A stretch of DNA of 9,393 nucleotides from Planctomycetaceae bacterium (lineage in GTDB: Bacteria > Planctomycetota > Planctomycetia > Planctomycetales > Planctomycetaceae). Location of the stretch: the NCBI GenBank assembly GCA_029259875.1, contig JAJDEK010000282.1, positions 1 to 9,393 on the forward strand, in the 5' to 3' direction. The position numbers and the translations under genes are program-made. Below the pieces are notes generated by a model. It did not search any database and was not told where the DNA came from. It saw only the letters and a list, made by a program, of their open reading frames with translations. Shown here piece by piece: positions 1-5,360 of this stretch (the first letter of the stretch is position 1; each line of letters opens with the position of its first letter).

Positions 1-1118
1 CATGGAATCTTATCGGTTCGGCAATTTACGCTGAGGGACCAGCTCAGCCACAGACCTTAGAGGATGTGCTTTCACGAGGTGTCTTTGCACAAGAAGCGGC
101 ACCAGCTCCTCCTGTTATAGACGAAACCGATGAGTCTACTCTTCCCCCCGATTCAGAAACACAATTGATTCAAACGCCAAGCGGTGAACCAGCAGTGAGT
201 CTACCCACACAAGAATATTGTTCTTCTTCTGTCTGTAACAGTCAGCCTACTGGTTGTAACTGTCAAGCATGTAATTGTAATGCTTGTACGTTATGCGATC
301 GAATTCCCTTGCTTAATAAATTTCCCAGCGATCGCTGTTTTGATGATTTTATTATGCCAGTCAGTAATCCCGTTTGGGCGATCGACCCACGCTCATTGAC
401 TTATGTGCGTGGTGTTTTTATCAATCAAATGATTGATTCACAGACTCCGGTTCTTGGGGCAGGAGACATGCAAGTATATGCCCTCCAATTGGGAATTGCT
501 TTGAATGAACGCCTCTCCTTTATTGCCATCAAAGATGGATATAATACATTGCAGACGCGTGGTGTCGGTAACGCTACCGGATGGTCAGATCTTGGGCTCG
601 GATTGAAATATGTTCTGATCAGAGACGTAGAAAACCAATTTCTGTTATCAGGTGGACTCATCTATGAAGCCACCAATGGAAGTGCCCGCGTGTTTCAAGG
701 AAATGGTGATGGGGTATGGACACCGTATGTTTCTCTCGGTAAGCAAATTGGTAGTGGTCATGTGATTGCTTCTGCTGGCTACCATATTCCTGGTGACACT
801 GCAGAGGAATCACAGTCGATCTATTATAGTATTCACTACGACCATCCCATTACCAATAAACTCTCAGCAATTGCTGAATTGAACGGCATTGTCTATACCA
901 AAAGTGGACAGGCTCTGCCGCTGAGTATTGAAGGGGGAGATTGGATCAATCTAGGTTCATCCAGTGTGGCAGGAAATAACGTTGTCACGACTGCCTTCGG
1001 AGCAAACTACCGCGTCAATCGTTGCTTGTCTCTAGCAGGTGTCTGGGAATTCCCGCTTTCAAATCGGAAGGACCTTCTAGACAGCCGTACGACGATTACT
1101 GTGACTCTGACATTCTGA
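1..1118 (+). CDS. Secreted Cys-rich protein, probable outer-membrane beta-barrel (5' end outside window)
   Basis: The reading frame is open from base 3 to the TGA at 1116-1118 (371 visible residues), so the gene is cut by the left edge. A GTG at 66 would give 350 residues, but it is internal: the codons before it read WNLIGSAIYA-EGPAQPQTLED, which looks like the end of a signal peptide with a signal peptidase site after IYA. After a Pro/Ala/Thr/Glu-rich stretch comes a cluster of eight cysteines (codons from 219 to 296) with spacings such as CxCxxCxCxxCxxC, then a ninth at 336-338. The remaining ~250 residues alternate polar and hydrophobic residues with many Gly, Asn, Tyr and Thr. They end in TITVTLTF, and a terminal Phe is typical of outer-membrane barrels. 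The segment PVSNPVWAIDPRSLTYVRG resembles planctomycete barrel proteins I recall, without a named function. Transport or porin activity is inference. The gene is convergent with cmk, 22 bases away, with no visible terminator hairpin between them. Confidence 0.8.
   Translation, partial: WNLIGSAIYAEGPAQPQTLEDVLSRGVFAQEAAPAPPVIDETDESTLPPDSETQLIQTPSGEPAVSLPTQEYCSSSVCNSQPTGCNCQACNCNACTLCDRIPLLNKFPSDRCFDDFIMPVSNPVWAIDPRSLTYVRGVFINQMIDSQTPVLGAGDMQVYALQLGIALNERLSFIAIKDGYNTLQTRGVGNATGWSDLGLGLKYVLIRDVENQFLLSGGLIYEATNGSARVFQGNGDGVWTPYVSLGKQIGSGHVIASAGYHIPGDTAEESQSIYYSIHYDHPITNKLSAIAELNGIVYTKSGQALPLSIEGGDWINLGSSSVAGNNVVTTAFGANYRVNRCLSLAGVWEFPLSNRKDLLDSRTTITVTLTF
3..32 (+). other. C-terminal part of a signal peptide
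   Basis: The first ten whole codons read WNLIGSAIYA, followed by EGPAQPQ. A short hydrophobic run, small residues and Ala at -1 with Ile at -3 fit a signal peptidase I site after Ala at 30-32. The n-region and most of the h-region lie beyond the window edge. An alternative site after VFA (codons 81-89) is less likely because the residues before it, TLEDVLSRG, are polar. Confidence 0.55.
219..338 (+). other. Cysteine cluster after the signal peptide
   Basis: Nine cysteine codons fall in 40 codons, eight of them within 26. The rest of the visible protein has one more, near its C-terminus. The run CNCQACNCNACTLC has paired CxC and CxxC spacings. In an exported protein this could form disulfides or bind metal; nothing else in the sequence decides between these. 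The cluster sits between the low-complexity N-terminal linker and the predicted barrel. Confidence 0.75.
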
Positions 1119-1140
1119 TCACAAAATCATTAGATTCCGC

Positions 1141-1803
1141 TTAGTGAGGATTGGAACTCATTCGTGATCTCACAATTTGTTCCAATTGATCCAGAACTTC
1201 ATCAATTGTCAAAGTGGAAGTATTGAACTCTAGCGCATCGTCGGCCGGTACTAACGGGGCGACGGTGCGTTGTTCATCACGTTGGTCTCGTTCATCAAGT
1301 TGTTGCAATATATCGGCAACAGGAATCTCTTTCCCTTGAGCCCGCAGTTCTTCGTGCCTGCGACGAGCTCGTTCCTGTGGATCGGCAATCAGAAAAAACT
1401 TGCAAAATGCTTCGGGAAAAACAACCGTTCCCTGATCACGACCTTCGCTGACGATATCAATTTCTTCTGCTGCCTGACGTTGCAATCGTACCAGTTCTTC
1501 TCTGACTGCTGGATATTGTGCAACCAGAGAAGCAACATCAGTCACTTTCAGGGTACGGATTGACTGCGAAACATTCTGGCCATCAACCAGCACTTTGGCA
1601 TCAGCGAATGTAATTTTGATTCGCTGACTAACTGCTCCCACTGCATCCTCATCAGTTGGATCAACGTTTTGATCAAGTACACTCCAGGCCACACACCGAT
1701 ACATTGCCCCTGTATCGAGAAACTCGAATCCTAAACGCTGCGACAAACCTCGTGCCGCAGTGCTTTTCCCAGACCCTGCCGGGCCATCTATCGTCACGAT
1801 CAT
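1141..1803 (-). CDS. cmk: Cytidylate kinase (CMP/dCMP kinase)
   Basis: Phosphorylates CMP and dCMP with ATP to the diphosphates in the cytoplasm, feeding RNA, DNA and lipid precursor synthesis. The 220-residue protein has the usual family length. The P-loop GPAGSGKST is at residues 7-15. The CMP-binding motif DTGAMYR is at 30-36, and EGRDQGTVVFP at 120-130 carries the Arg-Asp pair. The lid region ERARRR is at 144-149, and RDQRDEQR at 172-179 carries the Asp and Arg that contact CMP in the E. coli enzyme. No key residue is missing. The only mild oddity is Gln at residue 124, where Ile or Met is common. The ATG at 1803 gives the canonical MIVTIDGPAG start. It lies 9 bases after the stop of the GH38-like gene, whose last codons supply a GAGGAG ribosome-binding sequence 12 bases upstream, so the two genes are probably cotranscribed and translationally coupled. 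Confidence 0.97.
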   Translation of the reverse strand: MIVTIDGPAGSGKSTAARGLSQRLGFEFLDTGAMYRCVAWSVLDQNVDPTDEDAVGAVSQRIKITFADAKVLVDGQNVSQSIRTLKVTDVASLVAQYPAVREELVRLQRQAAEEIDIVSEGRDQGTVVFPEAFCKFFLIADPQERARRRHEELRAQGKEIPVADILQQLDERDQRDEQRTVAPLVPADDALEFNTSTLTIDEVLDQLEQIVRSRMSSNPH

Positions 1804-1812
1804 CGACTAGGA

Positions 1813-4704
1813 TTACTCCTCAAACTGGATTTCAATCTCAGCAATTTCATATTGAGATATTTCAATAAGAACGGCATCTTCTTCAACTGGAAGTTCGACT
1901 ATTGTTTTTCCATGAAAATCACGTTGTCTGGCACTGATTGGTGATTTCCAACACCGTAATTTGATGGAACGATGGATGCCTTCCGTCTCAATCAAACGCA
2001 CCGCAAATCCAGTATGAACATCAGATGAACCATGAGTTGAATTTTCTTCCAGGTGTGCAAGATCCATGATTCGAGTCAGTTGAACATTGCTGGCCGAAAC
2101 ATGAAATAACCAACCACTGCCTCCCATGCGAGGAGGCCCGACCAGGCTTGAAAATTGACCTGCTGGGACCATTACATTCTTAGCCATTTGCATTGGGAAA
2201 TTCTGGTTGACGGCAATCGAAAATGCAAACTTTCGTTTCGTTTCTCCTTCGACGATCAACATACTATCCAGCATTCGAGGCCCTGTTTTACGATGAAAAG
2301 GTAACCCATGATTGAGAATTGTTACTCGTTCTTCGCCCTCTGCGATCTCAAAATAATGAGGGCTTTCAAACCGTTCTCCCTGGAAGGCATGCGCACTCTC
2401 TAACAACGATCTTGTCAGAGAAGCCGTACTATCTCCCCAGGCAAATCTGGCTGCATAATAATTATCCCAAGGACTTCCATCCGGCATTGTCTGAACATCA
2501 AGCTCAATCTTCACATCCAGAATAGGGCGCCCGCGCCACAGTTGGAAGGTCTGTCGAAATGTTGCGAGCGTACTCTCGCTTACCTGATCATAAATTTCGC
2601 CAGTTGTTACAATCTCGCCCATCCCTGGACCTGAGCAAGTCAGTTCCACTTTCACTTCGCGAATTTCGGAATACGGCGTTTTATTGTCCCAACTACCCAA
2701 AGGTCCTGCAGTTGATACATTACGTTGATAAGGAAATCGAAACGCGAGCTGCTGACTTAAGCGATTTGGCTTGCGGCCATACTCTTTGATCTGAGCAATG
2801 CCACCAGTCTCTTCGTGAATATGAACTTCAAAATATTCATTTCTCAGCAATAGTGGCTCAGCAATCGGGACGTTACTTTTCGGACTCACTGGAGTAGACT
2901 GAGCGGGCTGTAGCCAGACAAAACCCGCACCAGGGATCTCAACAACCGCTTTCTTTTGCCGCTCATCAAATTGCGTTGTTTTAACAGAATCACTTAGCTC
3001 AGGTGCATTGGAAAAATCAGGTAGATCGACAATGACACTTCGATTAAAGGATAAAGAGTTTAACAACAAAATCCCGCTCTGTTGCTGATCAACTCCCTGA
3101 AGAATCACCTTGGCAAGCTTTGATACTCCAGCCTCCCGAAAGCCTTGCAAAGAGGTGACTGCATTTTGAAGATGCTCTTCGCTCGCATCGGGATGGCCGC
3201 GTTCGATATCCTGTTCAATTTTTAAAAGTGAAGTATCTTGAATAGTTTGTCCATAGATAACTTTGGAAACCGCGTGAAACCAGAGCCCGGCCGTAAACTC
3301 ATCGTGCCTTTGGAAATGATCAATAAAGCGGCTGAGAGGATTGGGCTTTCGCATCGCCACAAGTTGACTCAGAAAAGGAGACAAGTACTCCCGCGCATCA
3401 TAAGAAGAATGCCGTCCTGACGATTCCGTATTTTGAAAGAAATCATTCAACAACACAAAACTACCCAGCACGGGTGCATATTGATGTATGCGTTTAAAGT
3501 CCTCAAAGAAGGGGGACTTCACATCAGGCCAATGGGCAAACATCAATGCTCCCACCTGATCTTCTTCCATTGACTCGGCCATGCGCTGTGGAAACCGAAG
3601 ATAACTGGCTGCTCCTTCAGCAGACATGGGAATTCGGGAAAAGGCATCTAATATTGTTCCATCTGCTCCTTCCCAGTGAATTTTACTCTGCTCATAATCA
3701 GGATAAACGCCATCATCTAAAACCAGATGCAGGGCAGAATGGAATCCAAATCGATGAAGCAACATTGGAAGCAGCGAGGCCAGACCAAAACGCCGTCTGG
3801 CCCATGTAGTAGGAGCACGTCCCGTCAGTTCCTGAATTTTGTTCGTGCCCGATTGAAGCTGCCAGATGACAGACTCGACAGGCACAACCGGAATGGCAAG
3901 CTGCTCTTGTTCTCCTCCAATGACTTCTGTTTCCTGACTCTGACAGCTTTTTTCCAAGTGTCCCATCAAGTCAAGATCTTGCGCAGCGATGGTTGCAAGA
4001 TCATCCGAGGTGACCAACAAATTCAAGGGACGCTCAGCGATGATGGACTGCTTTAGTGAATCGTCAACTGATTCCGACGTCACCAGACACAAGTCAATCA
4101 AATAACAGTCAATGGGATAAAATCGCTCCCGATTCTCCAGCAGAACTTCAAAACATCCTTTTAGATGTGCCCGGGCTGCTTCTACATCGTTTGCTAAAGC
4201 GGCGTCGGCAGCCGCAATGGCTTCCCGCTGAATGGTCGCTTCATCTAAACTACTAAAGTGGTGCATGCAGCGGGTTAATAGTTCCAGCTGAATATAACAG
4301 AGCCCCAGCGCATAAAAATCTGCAACCAAATCATCCGACAAGACCACCTCAGCCGAATCTTCCGTCTCTGAGTGTAATGGCTGAAGCGCAGCTTCTGCCA
4401 TTTCATCTCGTTGAATCTTACCACTGACAACAGTAGCCCCATTGGACTCCGCCTCTTCGATCCAACCGTAGGGCAGCCAATCTTCAGAAGTCTTAGGAAT
4501 GAGTAGCAAACGATCTGCCAAAAACTGCGGAGGCTCGTCAGAACGATGCCAACTCGGAATAACTCGCGATGAGGCCAAAAGTTCAGGATGCCAAGCCACC
4601 GCAAAAGCATTTAGCAGGCTCTCTGCGTCTTTGTCGTCCAATTCCGTTGGAAAATCTTCAAGACTATGGCAAGGGATCAATATTACAATATCATTGTATA
4701 TCAT
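1813..4704 (-). CDS. GH38-like (alpha-mannosidase superfamily) protein, catalytic Asp apparently replaced
   Basis: A 963-residue protein with no signal peptide, so probably cytoplasmic. The N-terminal part resembles the GH38 (beta/alpha) domain: ILIPCHSLEDFP at residues 8-19 sits where the HxD metal motif usually is. Residues 263-360 follow the GH38 order: a GGE turn, then ESVIWQLQSG, then TWARRRFG, then LLPMLLHRFG, then HWEGADGTILD. A helical and linker middle (about 365-550) leads to a beta-sandwich C-terminal half. That half holds LLLRNEYFEVHIHEETGG (618-635), RQTFQLWRGRPILDV (717-731), VTILNHGLPFHRKTG (794-808) and LDSMLIVEGETKRKFAFS (812-829), all typical of the GH38 C-terminal domain. 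Classical enzymes read W-x-x-D-x-FG where this one reads W301-A-R-R304-R-FG, and HxD reads H13-S-L15. Sugar hydrolysis is therefore doubtful despite the fold. The start gives the family-like MIYNDIVILIPCHS; an in-frame stop lies just upstream, no other ATG is available, and no Shine-Dalgarno is visible. It is followed by cmk. The substrate is unknown. Confidence 0.75.
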   Translation of the reverse strand: MIYNDIVILIPCHSLEDFPTELDDKDAESLLNAFAVAWHPELLASSRVIPSWHRSDEPPQFLADRLLLIPKTSEDWLPYGWIEEAESNGATVVSGKIQRDEMAEAALQPLHSETEDSAEVVLSDDLVADFYALGLCYIQLELLTRCMHHFSSLDEATIQREAIAAADAALANDVEAARAHLKGCFEVLLENRERFYPIDCYLIDLCLVTSESVDDSLKQSIIAERPLNLLVTSDDLATIAAQDLDLMGHLEKSCQSQETEVIGGEQEQLAIPVVPVESVIWQLQSGTNKIQELTGRAPTTWARRRFGLASLLPMLLHRFGFHSALHLVLDDGVYPDYEQSKIHWEGADGTILDAFSRIPMSAEGAASYLRFPQRMAESMEEDQVGALMFAHWPDVKSPFFEDFKRIHQYAPVLGSFVLLNDFFQNTESSGRHSSYDAREYLSPFLSQLVAMRKPNPLSRFIDHFQRHDEFTAGLWFHAVSKVIYGQTIQDTSLLKIEQDIERGHPDASEEHLQNAVTSLQGFREAGVSKLAKVILQGVDQQQSGILLLNSLSFNRSVIVDLPDFSNAPELSDSVKTTQFDERQKKAVVEIPGAGFVWLQPAQSTPVSPKSNVPIAEPLLLRNEYFEVHIHEETGGIAQIKEYGRKPNRLSQQLAFRFPYQRNVSTAGPLGSWDNKTPYSEIREVKVELTCSGPGMGEIVTTGEIYDQVSESTLATFRQTFQLWRGRPILDVKIELDVQTMPDGSPWDNYYAARFAWGDSTASLTRSLLESAHAFQGERFESPHYFEIAEGEERVTILNHGLPFHRKTGPRMLDSMLIVEGETKRKFAFSIAVNQNFPMQMAKNVMVPAGQFSSLVGPPRMGGSGWLFHVSASNVQLTRIMDLAHLEENSTHGSSDVHTGFAVRLIETEGIHRSIKLRCWKSPISARQRDFHGKTIVELPVEEDAVLIEISQYEIAEIEIQFEE
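1816..1821 (-). promoter_or_regulatory. Ribosome-binding site of cmk inside the upstream gene's last codons
   Basis: On the minus strand the end of the GH38-like gene reads TTT GAG GAG TAA, then nine bases, then the cmk ATG. The GAGGAG is a good Shine-Dalgarno match with a 12-base spacer, at the long end of the workable range. It supports the start at 1803 and suggests ribosomes finishing the first gene help initiate cmk. Confidence 0.6.
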
Positions 4705-4895
4705 TATATTGCAATGCTTTACAAACGTTGTGTCATTCAGTTATTTTGTTCGGGAAGGTCCCCGTTTTCGTCGTTGACTGATGATTAGCATAAGCAAACA
4801 GCCCCTGAGGATCTATAGAACGGTATCCAACAGCCTCGATAAATCCCAAATGTATGATGAACTTGTACTTATATAAGCCCTATTTTGAACCCAGA

Positions 4896-4932
4896 CCAAT
4901 TATTGATTGGGCAAACTTGATCAAATTTTTTT
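4896..4932 (+). repeat. Short inverted repeat, palindrome and T-tract
   Basis: CCAAT (4896-4900) and ATTGG (4906-4910) form a 5-base-pair stem with a 5-base loop. Six bases on is the palindrome TTGATCAA, then a single A and seven T. The stem is weak and too far from the T-run for a standard intrinsic terminator. It could be an operator-like site or chance in AT-rich DNA. Confidence 0.3.
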
Positions 4933-5054
4933 ATCGAATCCATCAAAAAAAACGTCAAAATCGTATTAAATCTAAGGATTCTCGGGAACTATATGGTATG
5001 AGCTCTCATCCAACAGTCTGAATGCATCAAAACTAACAGATTTTCGCCATAAGT

Positions 5055-5084
5055 TTGTAACTACATTTTAGTTTCAGTTATAAT
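5055..5084 (+). promoter_or_regulatory. Candidate sigma-70-type promoter for the pilus cluster
   Basis: TTGTAA (5055-5060, four of six to the consensus -35) is separated by 18 bases from a perfect TATAAT (5079-5084). Transcription would begin near 5091 and leave a leader of about 270 bases before the pilM-pilN start at 5361. The -10 is convincing only in an AT-rich setting, so chance is a real alternative. Confidence 0.35.
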
Positions 5085-5344
5085 ATAAAATACTCAGAGT
5101 AAGTTTATTAATTTTCATGAAGTCGTTTTCAAACATCCTTTATTTCATTGACTTTAGACGAAATCCTGTGATAGCCTTATGTTAGGGAATTATTTGCTCT
5201 CAAAAGTGGTTCTCTAACCTTTCTTGATACTAAACGAATTTAGAATGAATCTCGTTTCGCAGATCTGAACAATGTCATTCGGCAAGCGGAATTTCACTTC
5301 GTTATTTATTCTGATAACTACAGAGACAGGCATTTCCAGAAAGT

Positions 5345-5349
5345 AGGAG
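5345..5349 (+). promoter_or_regulatory. Ribosome-binding site of the pilM-pilN fusion gene
   Basis: AGGAG lies 11 bases before the ATG at 5361. Together with the PilM-type N-terminus (WGIEIGQAGLKAIRL) it fixes the start codon. Confidence 0.65.
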
Positions 5350-5360
5350 TAACCGGACAC

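Larger units (their letters stand above)
4705..5360. other. AT-rich divergent intergenic region
   Basis: A 656-base spacer between the divergently transcribed GH38-like and pilM-pilN genes. It holds stops in every frame and only very short open frames without ribosome-binding sites (for example 24 codons from 4714 and 22 from 5117). Visible structure: a CCAAT/ATTGG inverted repeat (4896-4910), a TTGATCAA palindrome (4917-4924) followed by T7 (4926-4932), an A8 run (4945-4952), and a candidate plus-strand promoter (5055-5084). I see no tRNA, riboswitch or convincing terminator. For the minus-strand gene I found no convincing promoter. Confidence 0.7.

Noticed and set aside
66..68. GTG as the start codon of the first gene
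   Set aside because: The frame is open to base 3 and the upstream codons encode the end of a signal peptide; there is no ribosome-binding sequence before the GTG. It is an internal valine.
326..337. Perfect 12-base palindrome CAGCGATCGCTG
   Set aside because: It lies inside the coding frame and encodes ordinary residues. A GCGATCGC core recurs near 8156, but two copies are too few to call a repeat family.
1119..1140. Bidirectional terminator between the convergent genes
   Set aside because: Only 22 bases with no stem and no T-run on either strand.
3546..4056. Overlapping plus-strand open frames opposite the GH38-like gene
   Set aside because: Compositionally they are antisense shadows with no recognisable domain, and the minus-strand frame carries clear family motifs throughout.
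5117..5185. 22-codon open frame in the divergent spacer
   Set aside because: No ribosome-binding sequence, no recognisable features, and a length expected by chance in this DNA.
5224..5246. TTGATA and TAGAAT pair upstream of pilM-pilN
   Set aside because: Good hexamers but separated by only 11 bases, so not a workable promoter.
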